A program made the position numbers and the translations under genes. 64,000 bases of DNA from assembly GCF_001304615.2 (NCBI RefSeq), contig NZ_CP032683.1, positions 2,356,001-2,420,000 on the forward strand, given 5' to 3'. The DNA comes from Methanosarcina flavescens. GTDB taxonomy: Archaea > Halobacteriota > Methanosarcinia > Methanosarcinales > Methanosarcinaceae. Below, piece by piece: positions 24,930 to 34,178 of this stretch (its first letter is position 1; each line of letters opens with the position of its first letter). Below the pieces are notes generated by a model, which was not told the origin of the DNA, searched no databases, and worked only from the letters and a program-made list of their open reading frames with translations.

Positions 24930-26114
24930 TCAGAACGGTGTCCAGCTGCTTAGATAGTGAGGCAGGATTCCGAAAAGAAAAACATTAATGAAACCGTGCA
25001 TTAGAACAATAAACGGCAGACTTCTTGTTTTGTAAAAGGCAATACCCATTAACAATCCTACAAACCCGGTATAAAGGATTTCATGGAAGGTGCCATATCC
25101 AGAGTGCATGAGCCCGAACAGGATACTTGTAATTAACAGAGCTTCTTTCACACTCAAAGCCTGCTCTAGTCTGGTCTGGAGAATTGACCTGAAAATAAGC
25201 TCCTCAACTAAACCCACAAAGAAGACCATTATAATAGTTAACTTAAGGAGACTTTCAAAGGAAAGATCAGGGATCAGGTATCCTGTTCGAATGGTCAGAT
25301 ATTCTCCAAGCCCGAGCAAAAAACTCAAGGGCAGTGAGAGAGCAACATAACTCAGGAAATTTTTTGTGGTAATTCCGATCTCTTCTAAAGAATCTTTCTG
25401 ATGCATTACTATGACAGCTAGTGGAATTGCCAGAGGGCTATAAATAAAAACAAAAGCGTAAAGGGTAGTTTCAAAGAACACAGGCATTGAAAGGTTTATT
25501 AGCCTCAGCACAGGGAGAAGCATCAGAGCCTGGTAAATTCTAAGTATTTTAAGATCTTTTATGAGCATGTTGGAAAGAGAAAGCCCAATTAAGATTCCGA
25601 TATGTATCCAGACCGCTAATCCCATTCTCCCTGAAAAGATAAGAAGTTCGGCAAGTGCTATGAACAGAACAGGAGCTAAGGTAAAGAGCCTGAGCCTTTC
25701 GGTTTTAAAAATTTCCTGACTTATCTCGTCAAATCTGGTTAATTCAAACTTTTTATTTGGGAATTCGGCTAATTTTTGCTCCAGCGCAGTAATATGCCGA
25801 TGCGTTAGGAGAATAAGAATCCCAGTGCATATCCCACCAAACATATAAATAATGTCCACATACCACCCAATTTTCTGGAAAAGGCTGGGATTTTCATAGG
25901 GCAGCAAAGTAAATCCGTAGTCTGTTTCATCTTGCAGGATTTCAGTAGAGATTCCATCTGAAACTGGTCCTGTCAGTGCAGAAGAGGGAAGTTCGAAATT
26001 ACCTGCGGATGCAGTTCCGGGAAAGATTGCCAGTAAAACCAGAGTCAGAATTAATGCAGATATTACAGGACTCAATTTTTCTGATGTTTTATGGAAACTA
26101 ATCAGTTTTTGCAC
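24930..26114 (-). CDS. CPBP family intramembrane metalloprotease
   Basis: The 394-residue protein has a signal-like N-terminus, an extracellular loop and about eight helices. The CPBP (Abi/CAAX protease) signature is at the C-terminal side: LVEELIFRSILQTRLEQ (the Glu-Glu motif and Arg), then FGLMHSGYGTFHE and MHGFINVFLFG with the catalytic His residues. Family members cut prenylated or other membrane proteins or act in bacteriocin immunity. The target is unknown. It lies downstream of DUF1616 on the same strand but 225 bp away, so it may have its own promoter. Confidence 0.88.
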   Translation of the reverse strand: MQKLISFHKTSEKLSPVISALILTLVLLAIFPGTASAGNFELPSSALTGPVSDGISTEILQDETDYGFTLLPYENPSLFQKIGWYVDIIYMFGGICTGILILLTHRHITALEQKLAEFPNKKFELTRFDEISQEIFKTERLRLFTLAPVLFIALAELLIFSGRMGLAVWIHIGILIGLSLSNMLIKDLKILRIYQALMLLPVLRLINLSMPVFFETTLYAFVFIYSPLAIPLAVIVMHQKDSLEEIGITTKNFLSYVALSLPLSFLLGLGEYLTIRTGYLIPDLSFESLLKLTIIMVFFVGLVEELIFRSILQTRLEQALSVKEALLITSILFGLMHSGYGTFHEILYTGFVGLLMGIAFYKTRSLPFIVLMHGFINVFLFGILPHYLSSWTPF

Positions 26115-26211
26115 GGAAAATACTCCTTTTTAAGGCAGGTTCAGGTCTATGTAGGGGTTTTGTGTTTTTAAGTTCCCTGTGTACCCTTTGTTTTGAAGGG
26201 GGGCTTTGTCC

Positions 26212-26225
26212 GGGGCTCGTGCCCC
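26212..26225 (-). terminator. GC-rich hairpin between DUF1616 and CPBP genes
   Basis: GGGGC (26212-26216), TCGT loop and GCCCC (26221-26225) form a short stem in otherwise AT-rich DNA. It has no T-run on the minus strand, so it may be a processing or attenuation structure rather than a classical terminator. Confidence 0.35.
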
Positions 26226-26239
26226 TTACTCTCACTCCA

Positions 26240-26335
26240 TCACAGCAAGATGTAGTTTAGGAAATCCGCATGTGCAAAGGCTGCCAGGTTGAGAATTAGG
26301 AGGCTGGCATTTGCAGCCATCCTTCTGCGGTTCAT
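26240..26335 (-). CDS. Possible 31-residue hydrophobic peptide coupled to DUF1616
   Basis: ATG at 26335-26333 comes 3 nt after the DUF1616 stop on the same strand. The frame reads MNRRRMAANASLLILNLAAF and continues to TGA at 26240. A positively charged start followed by a hydrophobic stretch gives a one-helix peptide. Close coupling favours translation, but it could equally be the stub of a truncated membrane gene. Confidence 0.35.
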   Translation of the reverse strand: MNRRRMAANASLLILNLAAFAHADFLNYILL

Positions 26336-26338
26336 CCC

Positions 26339-27229
26339 TTAGCTGTTTTCGTTTTCGTTCACGTTTATCCAGAGGTGCAGATCCCTGTAGGGCGTGGTTT
26401 TGTCGGTCTCGTTGAAAAGCAGGAACTCAAGCTTCATGTTCTGACCTACCAAGGGTGGGGTAAATGTGACAGTCTCTTCCCAGGTCTCGTTGTGGTCAAG
26501 GGTTATATGCTGCAGGTTTTCTGGAAGGGGAAGCAACTGGTTTTCAAGCCTTACTTGCATTGTGTAATTTACAGGCCTGTATTCATGGTTTACAATGCCA
26601 ACAATCATGGTCCCACTCTGCCCGAGCGTGTAATCTGTAGTGTAATTGTCAGCTATTCCTTGCGGACCAAGCACGTAAAATTCGGTAAAGTGTTCTCCTT
26701 CTTTTGGAGTTAAGATTACATACTCCAGGGTTGCGACAGACATGAGAATTGACAGGATAAGGATAATCGTGAGAGCTCTGTCCAGCTTTGACTCCGGTTT
26801 CTCAAGGATCTCGTTTTTGAGCGAAAGGGCAGCTGCGCTGAAAGAAATCTCGAAAGCCTCAGTTTCAGGAAGGCTTGCCCGCCTTATATATGCAAGCCAG
26901 CACATGATAAATATGAATATGGATAGGCATACAAGCACAGGAAGGAGCCTGATCCCAAAAGGCGTATAATTGAGGACAAGCCCTATCAGGGGCACTATTG
27001 CAATGCTTAGCCCAAATGAAAGTGCAGTCCTTTCAATTCCGTCAAGGTCGGATTTTGCGGGAAAAAGTGCAGCAATTAAGGCGTACCCCGGCAGGAAAAG
27101 TACAAGAGGCAGCCCAAGTACGTTCCGGAGTATAGTCTCATTTATTCCGGGGGCAAGCACAAATATGTCCGTAAGGAGCACGAGCCCTATGACAATCAAG
27201 AGGTCTGAGGGAATTCTTTTTCCAGTCAT
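26339..27229 (-). CDS. DUF1616 domain membrane protein
   Basis: The 296-residue protein has four N-terminal helices (about residues 10-105, with LPLVLFLPGYALIAALFP, a hallmark of DUF1616). A fifth helix lies near 157-175. An extracellular beta-rich domain follows (NHEYRPVNYTMQV, HNETWEETVTFTPP) with several N-x-S/T sequons. The family is widespread in Methanosarcina and is often near surface-glycan or S-layer genes; no activity is established. ATG 27229 is the likely start. Confidence 0.87.
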   Translation of the reverse strand: MTGKRIPSDLLIVIGLVLLTDIFVLAPGINETILRNVLGLPLVLFLPGYALIAALFPAKSDLDGIERTALSFGLSIAIVPLIGLVLNYTPFGIRLLPVLVCLSIFIFIMCWLAYIRRASLPETEAFEISFSAAALSLKNEILEKPESKLDRALTIILILSILMSVATLEYVILTPKEGEHFTEFYVLGPQGIADNYTTDYTLGQSGTMIVGIVNHEYRPVNYTMQVRLENQLLPLPENLQHITLDHNETWEETVTFTPPLVGQNMKLEFLLFNETDKTTPYRDLHLWINVNENENS

Positions 27230-28214
27230 GCGGGTCCATCCGGCTTATAATCAAAAGATACTGTAGATATATTTTTTTAATGGTAGCAATACTTCTCTCC
27301 AATGCATTTTATTCTTTCGCTTTATTTAAGATAGCAAGTATTTTTTCCTTATAAATTTTTTCAGTTTTACCTTTTTCTGCCTTCTCATACTTCTTTTTTA
27401 CCTTTTTTCGGACTTCTTGATCTTTCTGCTTCCCTCTGCTTTTTTTCTGTTTTTAAGTTTTCTTTTTCCTGATATGTGGCAAACGAGTTGGCTCTATGGT
27501 TTTTTCCTGGATCTTTTTCTCGCTTATTTTTTTTCTTTTCTCAGCCAGGAGGTGCGGCAAGTCGCATATTAAGATAGGCGCAGCCATAAGGGCGCAGGGC
27601 TGAAAAGAGAGTTTTTGAGCAGGCAAGGCAACCCCGGTAATTGAGCTCAGATTTTTCTCAAGTTCTCTTGATGCTGTTTCTGTTCCCGAGTTTCCGACTC
27701 TTTGAGGTTTAAGTTTTCGTTTATTTACTTAGTACTCTATTCAAAGAATAATTTTTCTCAATATCGCAATTAACATTAAAATTATGTATTTGTTCTACCG
27801 GGGCTGCTTGATTAATATTGATTTTTTAGTATTATTTTATGATAATGTAAATTCGCTAAATTAATATATACGCTCCTTATTGATCCATTAATATATTGGG
27901 ATGTCAATATACTAACTTCATATAATTATTATTAGAGCTGTCAGGCATGCTGCTTTGACTTGCACTTTCAGAGCGCATCAGAACCTTGTGATAAGGCTCT
28001 AGATGATGCGTTTATTCAATTGGAGTAAAGCTGCCTGGGTATTGGAATTATATCCAACATTTTAAATATTTGTTCTCTAAACTTTTATTTATTTTATACT
28101 ATACTCATCTATTATAGTATTCCATAACATCCTCAAAATTCCAAGACAATTGAGGGCAATTCATAAAAATTTTAAAAAAGTATTTATACTATAAGTTCAT
28201 AAGAGGTTGAACAG
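27230..28214. other. Long spacer with T-rich tract and duplicated upstream region
   Basis: The left part (about 27290-27545) is strongly pyrimidine-rich. The right part, from about 27836 to the gene, is recognisably repeated at about 29551-29920: TTTATGATAATGT, CGGGTATTGxAATT and TATTTATTTTATA blocks line up. The duplication that produced the two GT2 copies therefore included their promoters. TATTTATACTA near 28178 is a candidate TATA box. No gene is seen. Confidence 0.55.
27547..27562 (+). other. Shared 16-bp element, copy 2
   Basis: AGGAGGTGCGGCAAGT differs at one base from the copy at 5813-5828. It also sits just after a T-rich tract and upstream of a DPM1-like GT2 gene. The downstream GAGCAGGCAAGGCAA is loosely similar to GAGCAGAACAA after copy 1. 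Confidence 0.7.
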
Positions 28215-29186
28215 ATGAATAATGAGCTTTCCCCCGATAAAAGCTCTCAGTGCATGGTTCAATGCGAAGAAAAAACATGCAAGGAGGTTACAGTCCCTCA
28301 AAACATAACTGTGGTTCTCCCTGCATATAATGAGGAAGTTGCCATTGGAAGCATTGTCCTGCTAACATGCAAGTACGCAGACAACGTGATCGTGGTCGAT
28401 GACGGCAGTTCAGACCGCACAGCCGACGTTGCCAGGAAAGCGGGCGCTGAGGTCATTGTTCACGAAGTGAATAAGGGAAAAGGAAGGGCTCTTAAAACAG
28501 GCTTTACAGCAGCAGTCGCTCTGGGCGCAGACATTATTGTGACCATGGACTCCGACGGCCAGCACAACCCGGCTGATATCCCGAAACTGGTTGAACCCAT
28601 CCTGAAAGGTGAAGCCGACATGGTCAACGGCAGCCGGTACCTCAATGGTCTGGGCAAGAATACCCCAGCCTACCGCCGCGTGGGTCAGACCATTCTCGAC
28701 GAAGTAACGAACCTCAACTCCGGCCTCCATATAACCGATTCCCAGAGCGGTTTTCGTGCGTTTGCCGCTTCTACAAAAGGCGTTTTTCGCTTCACTGCCA
28801 AAGGCATGGCAATTGAAAGCGAAATGTTAGCCGACGCCGGCCGCCACGGCCTCCGCATAACCGAAGTTGAAATCAGTGTCCGTTACGATGTTGACGGATC
28901 GACAGAAAACCCAATAAAACACGGTTTTGGGGTTCTTATGATGGTTCTGAAAGATATCGAATTCAACAGGCCTCTCTACTACCTGACATTACCTGGATCA
29001 ATTCTTGGAATTATCGGGCTTATTATGGGTGTCATTTTCCTTCGCGAGTTCATCCTGGGAAAAAACCTGTATTTCGGGCCTACCATGCTCATGGTTCTGT
29101 GTATTGTTATAGGGAGTTTTATGGCTTTGATGGGTATTATGCTGCATTCGGTATCTACGATTCTGAGGGATGCGCTGAAAGGTTAA
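28215..29186 (+). CDS. GT2 glycosyltransferase, DPM1-like, tandem copy A (intact)
   Basis: The 323-residue protein matches the 6412 gene in every motif: VVLPAYNEEVAIGSIV, VIVVDDGSSDRTADVARKAG, TMDSDGQHNPADIPKLVE, QSGFRAFAAST and KGMAIESEMLADAG. A C-terminal membrane pair follows (LYYLTLPGSILGIIGLIMGV and GPTMLMVLCIVIGSFMALMG). The start is fixed by AGAGGTTG nine bases ahead of ATG 28215, a spacing repeated in copy B. It likely forms a polyprenyl-phosphate sugar donor. The coding region is less AT-rich than the flanks and nearly identical in parts to copy B. Confidence 0.9.
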   Translation: MNNELSPDKSSQCMVQCEEKTCKEVTVPQNITVVLPAYNEEVAIGSIVLLTCKYADNVIVVDDGSSDRTADVARKAGAEVIVHEVNKGKGRALKTGFTAAVALGADIIVTMDSDGQHNPADIPKLVEPILKGEADMVNGSRYLNGLGKNTPAYRRVGQTILDEVTNLNSGLHITDSQSGFRAFAASTKGVFRFTAKGMAIESEMLADAGRHGLRITEVEISVRYDVDGSTENPIKHGFGVLMMVLKDIEFNRPLYYLTLPGSILGIIGLIMGVIFLREFILGKNLYFGPTMLMVLCIVIGSFMALMGIMLHSVSTILRDALKG

Positions 29187-29920
29187 AAGAGAAAAGGAGT
29201 AAAATTGATTTTTTTTCTTGAAATATTAAGAGTTGGATCTTATAACCATCTCTCTACATATGATTGATGAGTTTAGTAATCCATTTAGGTGAAACGTCTT
29301 AAAAACAGATAAGACTATGATATAATGGTTCCGTAGAAATGGTTTCGTAGAAAAACTATCTAAATTAATGTTAAGGGCTAAGGCTAACTGCTGAAAATAT
29401 AGATCACAAGACCCAGTTCAAACTAATGCAGATTTGTTATTTCATAAGTTTTCTACAAAGCCGATTTTTTTCAATACTGTAACTGGCATCAAAATCATAT
29501 CTTTGTCTTCTTAATACTGTATTAATAATATTAATCTCTTGATAGGTATTTTATGATAATGTGAATCCGCTGGGTTTATATACCTATTTCTTAATGCTCC
29601 ATTTTTATGTTGCCATCTAAACGTATTAACTCTATATTATTTGTTGCAATCTCCCTACTAACTGTTTCTACCTGAACACTCAAAATGAGCTAGAATGGAA
29701 TTGTAATACTTTAGCCACATGCATTTATTCAGATTAAAGCGAAATCGTCCGGGTATTGAAATTGTAACTAACATTTAAAATATTTTTCCTAAAAATTTTT
29801 ATTTATTTTATATTATATTAATTCATTATAATATTATCACATACATTAATATTTGGAACAGTATTAGCAAAAAATTTAAATAAGTTCTTGTAATATAAGT
29901 TCAGAAAAGAGGTTGAACAG
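29187..29920. other. Spacer between the tandem GT2 copies
   Basis: No gene is seen. The last 370 bp or so resemble 27836-28214 base by base in blocks, which marks it as the duplicated promoter region. The first half is unique AT-rich DNA. Confidence 0.55.
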
Positions 29921-30891
29921 ATGAATAATGAGCTTAACACCGGTAAAAGTTCTCAGTGCATGATTCAATGCGAGGAAAAAGCATACAAGGAGGTTACAGT
30001 CCCTCAGAACATAACTGTGGTTCTTCCTGCTTATAATGAGGAGGTCTCTATCGGAAGCATAGTCCTGCTAACTAGCCAGTATGCAGACAACGTGATCGTG
30101 GTCGATGACGGCAGTTCGGACCGCACAGCCGAGGTCGCCGGGAAAGCAGGCGCCGAAGTTGTTCGCCATGAAACGAACCGCGGAAAAGGCGCAGCTCTCA
30201 AAACCGGCTTTACAGCCGCAGCCGACCTGGGTGCAGACGTCATTGTGACCATGGACTCCGACGGTCAGCACAACCCCGCCGAGATCCCGCGGCTGGTTGC
30301 CCCAATCCTCAAAGGCGAAGCCGACATGGTCAACGGCAGCCGATACCTCAACGGCCTTGACAAGAATACCCCAGCCTACCGCCGCGTCGGGCAGACAATC
30401 CTCGACGGAGTAACAAATCTCAACTCCGGCCTCCGGATCACAGATTCCCAGAGCGGCTTCCGAGCCTTCTCAGCCTCAACAAAAGACGTCTTCCGCTTCA
30501 CTGCCAAAGGCATGGCAATTGAAAGCGAAATGCTAGCCGACGCCGGTCGCCACGGCCTTCGCATAACCGAAGTCGAAATCGGCGTCCGTTACGATGTTGA
30601 CGGATCAACAGAAAACCCAATAAAACACGGTCTTGGGGTTCTTATGATGGTTCTGAAAGATATCGAATTCAATAGGCCTCTTTACTACCTGACATTACCT
30701 GGATCAATTCTTGGAATTATCGGGCTTATTATGGGTGCCATTTTCCTTCACGATTTCACACTGGGAAAAGGCCTGTACTTTGGCCTACCATGCTCATGGT
30801 TCTGTGTATTGTTGTGGGGATGTTTATGGCTTTGATGGGTATTATGCTGCATTCGGTATCTACGATTCTGAGGGATGCGCTGAAGGGTTAA
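29921..30891 (+). pseudogene. GT2 glycosyltransferase, DPM1-like, tandem copy B (frameshifted near the end)
   Basis: The frame is open for 304 residues and then departs from copy A. Copy A reads TTC GGG CCT ACC ATG; here TTT GGC CTA CCA TGC shows one missing G at about 30782-30783. Restoring it gives an uninterrupted 323-codon gene ending at TAA 30891, the same length as copy A. The catalytic domain is intact (DDGSSDRT, DSDGQH, QSGFRAF) but the second membrane helix is scrambled (LPCSWFCVLLWGCLWL). The enzyme might still work if the altered tail inserts. A sequencing error or a slippery site is the alternative. Confidence 0.85.
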
Positions 30892-30981
30892 ATATTTAAA
30901 ATGGCTTTAATCTCTGAGATTTAATATTTCTTCTAAAGTCTATCTAAGAACTAAACCAACTCTTGAGAAGGTTCGATCTTA

Positions 30982-32031
30982 ATGCCTCGAAAGAAATCTG
31001 TAAGCATAGTCATTCTTTCATACAACAACAGGGAAGACTTGGAAGAATGCATCCCTTCTTTAATGTCTCAAACATATCAAGATTTTGAGATTATTGTAGT
31101 GGACAATGCATCTATGGACGGCAGTGAAGAATTCATAAGAACCAACTATCCCATGATAAAAGTAGTTCAGACAGGAAAAAACCTTGGATACCCTGCAGGT
31201 AATAACGCAGGCTTTGAGGTTGCAGAAGGTGAATATATTGTAGTTGTGAATCCAGATACTGTTGCAGATCCAGAATGGCTTGCTGAACTAATTAAGCCCT
31301 TAGAACGCGACCATACAATTGCAGCTACTACTTCAAAAATCCTGATCTATTACCAGAAAGACAGAATAAACACATGTGCAAACACAAGCCACCTTACTGG
31401 ACTTACCTTTTGTAGAGGACTCAATAAGTCTGTGGATGAATTCAACAACTTCCAGGCAGTAGGTGCAGTCTCAGGTTGTTCCTTTGCAATAAGACGTGAT
31501 GTTTTAAAGTATATCAACGGATTTGACCCTGACTTTTTCCTTTATATGGAAGATGCGGACCTTTCATGGAGAATACGTTTTGCGGGCGGTAAAATTCTGT
31601 ATGTTCCTGAGTCCATAATATATCATAAATTCAATCTGTCAATAGCTCCCTGGAAAGAGTTCTACCTTGAAAGAAACCGTTATTTAATTTTATTGAAAAA
31701 TCTCGATACGAAAACATTGCTATTGCTAACTCCTGCACTTGCAATAACTGAAATTGTAACAATGAGCCATGCTGTTTTAAATGGCCCCAAATACGTAAAA
31801 AGCAAATTGATGGCTTATTTATGGATAATAAAGCATATTAGAGCTATTTCAATAAAAAGAGACGAAACCCTTTCTAAAAAAAGAGTCACAGATAAGGAGT
31901 TTTTTGGACTGCTAGACTGGAGTATTCCTTTTGAACAGGTTATTGAAAACCCTATAATGAAAAGAACGACTGATATTATTTTCAATTCTTTTTATGCATT
32001 GAATATGAAAGTAATAAGAAGAATAGTCTAA
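30982..32031 (+). CDS. GT2 family glycosyltransferase, rhamnosyltransferase-like
   Basis: The 349-residue protein has the GT-A start SIVILSYNNREDLEECI, then VVDNASMDGSEEFI, the acidic pair in VVNPDTVADPEWL and the acceptor-side motif FFLYMEDADLSWRIRFAGG. This pattern is shared with rhamnosyl- and related transferases (WbbL-like). A hydrophobic patch near residues 240-262 suggests membrane association. It is the first gene of a coupled plus-strand operon reaching 36676. The dTDP-rhamnose genes at 41767-44873 make a deoxyhexose donor plausible. Confidence 0.88.
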   Translation: MPRKKSVSIVILSYNNREDLEECIPSLMSQTYQDFEIIVVDNASMDGSEEFIRTNYPMIKVVQTGKNLGYPAGNNAGFEVAEGEYIVVVNPDTVADPEWLAELIKPLERDHTIAATTSKILIYYQKDRINTCANTSHLTGLTFCRGLNKSVDEFNNFQAVGAVSGCSFAIRRDVLKYINGFDPDFFLYMEDADLSWRIRFAGGKILYVPESIIYHKFNLSIAPWKEFYLERNRYLILLKNLDTKTLLLLTPALAITEIVTMSHAVLNGPKYVKSKLMAYLWIIKHIRAISIKRDETLSKKRVTDKEFFGLLDWSIPFEQVIENPIMKRTTDIIFNSFYALNMKVIRRIV

Positions 32032-32116
32032 TTAAAAATCACAAAAACAGGGTTGATTACTGTACTGCTGCTTTACTTTGATTATTTTTTTGAAAGACTA
32101 CTGGATGGATATAAAA

Positions 32117-32557
32117 ATGAAAATATGTCTTACATGTTCCCATGGCGGTCATCTTACAGAAATTCTCCAACTAATGGATGCGTTCCAGGGTCAAGATATT
32201 TTTTTCATAACATATGAAGGAGCCAGAACAAGTGAGCTCCCAAAAAAATATACTCTAAAAAATCTGGGAAAAAATCCTGTAAGATTCTTGCTCAGTATTC
32301 CTAAAGTATTCAATATTCTGCTGCGCGAAAAACCAGATATTGTTATTTCAACTGGTTCTGAAATTGCAATCCCTGTCTTTTATACTGCAAAATTGCTTCG
32401 GATAAAAACCATGTTTATTGAAAGCCTTTGCAGAGTTGAGGAACCTTCGCTAAGCGGAAAAATAGTCTATCCCGTTTCAGATGTCTTTTTAGTCCAGTGG
32501 AAACAGTTACTTTCCAAATTCGGGAAAAAAGCACAGTACTGGGGGAATGTCCTTTGA
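32117..32557 (+). CDS. Alg14-like subunit, membrane anchor of a GT28-type GlcNAc transferase
   Basis: ATG 32117 gives 146 residues and opens with MKICLTCSHGGHLTEILQLM, the standard start of Alg14/PssD proteins; TTG 32078 and ATG 32105 are alternatives. The GGH loop, the IVISTGSEIAIPVFYTAKLL helix and IESLCRVEEPSLSGKIVYPV are family hallmarks. Alg14 recruits Alg13 to form one two-part UDP-sugar transferase that works on a lipid carrier. The stop overlaps the Alg13-like start (CTTTGA), fitting 1:1 synthesis. Confidence 0.88.
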   Translation: MKICLTCSHGGHLTEILQLMDAFQGQDIFFITYEGARTSELPKKYTLKNLGKNPVRFLLSIPKVFNILLREKPDIVISTGSEIAIPVFYTAKLLRIKTMFIESLCRVEEPSLSGKIVYPVSDVFLVQWKQLLSKFGKKAQYWGNVL

Positions 32558-33021
32558 TTTTTGTGACTGTTGGGAGCCATTATCAGGGTTTTGACAGATT
32601 AATTAAAAAAGTAGATGAGATTGCAGGAAAAATTGATGAAGATGTAGTAATGCAAATCGGAAATACAAAGTATAAGCCTGTAAATGCAGAGTATTTTGAA
32701 TTCGCGGAATACTCTAAGGTTCAAAAACTTAATTCAAGTGCTAGAATCGTAATCAGCCATGCAGGTGTTGGATCAATTTTAACCGCATTGGAACAAAAAA
32801 CTCATCTTATAATTGTTCCCCGCTTAAAAAAATATGGGGAAGTTGTAGATGACCACCAGTTACAAATTGCAAAAGAAATGTCAGATAATTCTAATGTTAC
32901 GGTTATCTATGATCTAGAAGAACTTGAAGGATCCTTAAAAACAGATTTTTCTTTCACAAAAGACTGTAACAGGAACAAACTTGTTCAATCTCTAAAAAGA
33001 TACATCTATTCAATTTCTTAA
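32554..33021 (+). CDS. Alg13-like catalytic subunit of a GT28-type transferase
   Basis: TTG 32554 overlaps the Alg14 stop by 4 nt and has GGGGGA seven bases ahead; the conserved start IFVTVGSHYQGFDRL begins right after it. The 155-residue protein matches the C-terminal half of MurG/Alg13 with VVISHAGVGSILTALE (the donor-binding H-A-G) and LIIVPRLKKYGEVVDDHQ. It needs the Alg14-like partner encoded just upstream. An open frame further upstream (32497) is the Alg14 gene read in another frame. Confidence 0.88.
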   Translation: MIFVTVGSHYQGFDRLIKKVDEIAGKIDEDVVMQIGNTKYKPVNAEYFEFAEYSKVQKLNSSARIVISHAGVGSILTALEQKTHLIIVPRLKKYGEVVDDHQLQIAKEMSDNSNVTVIYDLEELEGSLKTDFSFTKDCNRNKLVQSLKRYIYSIS

Positions 33022-33044
33022 CATGCTTATTGGTTTGATTATTT

Positions 33045-34178
33045 ATGAGAATCTGTGTAATTACATCTGCGAAATTCCCACCTGAAGAAGGAATCGGTAA
33101 TTATATTTATAATATGTCAAAGGAATTTATTCGAAAAGGGCATCAAGTTACTGTCATTACACGAGGGTCTTCCAAAGCTCAAGAAGAAAACTTTGAAGGT
33201 ATCCGATTATATAGAGCTCCGTTTTTTCCTTTATATCCCCTTCACGTACAAGTTCACGGAGTATTTGTAAATAAATTGTTCGCTTCAATTAAGTCTGATT
33301 TTGATGTAGTACATTACCATACTCCTCTACCTCCACCTATTAAAACAAATCTTCCAACAGTTACTACTGTACACACTCCTATGAAAACTGATACTGGAAT
33401 GGTAGAGCTGGTAAATCCATTTTCTCTAGCAGTAAAGCTGCAAGGAAAGGTAAGCTGTCTGATTGAATCAAGATTGTTTAATATTTCTGATATAATTACA
33501 TCAGTTGCAAGCTCTGTATCTCAAGAACTAGGCGAATATGGGTTAAATCCAGGTGATGTAGAAGTCATAGGCAACGGTGTAGATGAGAATTTGTTCTGTC
33601 CTATCCAGAATAAGACAAATGAGAAATATATTCTATATACAGGCCGGTTAAGTTACAGAAAAGGACTAGTTGATTTTATTGAATGTGGTATTAGTGTTTG
33701 TTCACGATATCCAGATGTCAATTTCAAACTTACAGGAAAAGGACCTTTATTTGAGAAATTAAAAGGAATTGTTCACGAGTCCGGCTATCAGGATAGGTTT
33801 GAATTTTTGGGTCATGTCGAGAAAAGTAAGTTAATCGAATTATATCAAAATGCAACAATATTCGTGTTGCCATCTCATTATGAAGGTCTCCCCACTACAC
33901 TGCTTGAAGCAATGTCCTGTGGTCTACCTGTTGTTGCAACTGCAGTAAGCGGGAATCTAGATGTTATAGAATCAGGAAAAAATGGAATTCTTGTTCCTAT
34001 AAAATCACCTGACAGAATGGCTGAAGCGGTATCTTTTCTTTTGGATAACGAAAAGTTGAGAACAGAACTTGGAATTGCAGCAAGAAAAACAATTGAACAA
34101 AAATTTACATGGAGTGCAATCTCTGATAAAATTCTTCGCTGCTATTACTCTATTTGTAAGGAGCCGGTTGCAATATGA
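33045..34178 (+). CDS. GT4 family glycosyltransferase
   Basis: The 377-residue GT-B enzyme has the N-terminal motif SAKFPPEEGIGNYIYNMSKEF typical of GT4, seen here as FPPEEGIGNYI. The donor side has YTGRLSYRKGLVDFI, GKGPLFEKLK and the EX7E motif HYEGLPTTLLEAMSCG. It uses a nucleotide sugar to extend a cytoplasmic lipid-linked glycan. Its stop overlaps the next ATG (ATGA at 34175), a translational coupling repeated down the operon. Confidence 0.9.
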   Translation: MRICVITSAKFPPEEGIGNYIYNMSKEFIRKGHQVTVITRGSSKAQEENFEGIRLYRAPFFPLYPLHVQVHGVFVNKLFASIKSDFDVVHYHTPLPPPIKTNLPTVTTVHTPMKTDTGMVELVNPFSLAVKLQGKVSCLIESRLFNISDIITSVASSVSQELGEYGLNPGDVEVIGNGVDENLFCPIQNKTNEKYILYTGRLSYRKGLVDFIECGISVCSRYPDVNFKLTGKGPLFEKLKGIVHESGYQDRFEFLGHVEKSKLIELYQNATIFVLPSHYEGLPTTLLEAMSCGLPVVATAVSGNLDVIESGKNGILVPIKSPDRMAEAVSFLLDNEKLRTELGIAARKTIEQKFTWSAISDKILRCYYSICKEPVAI

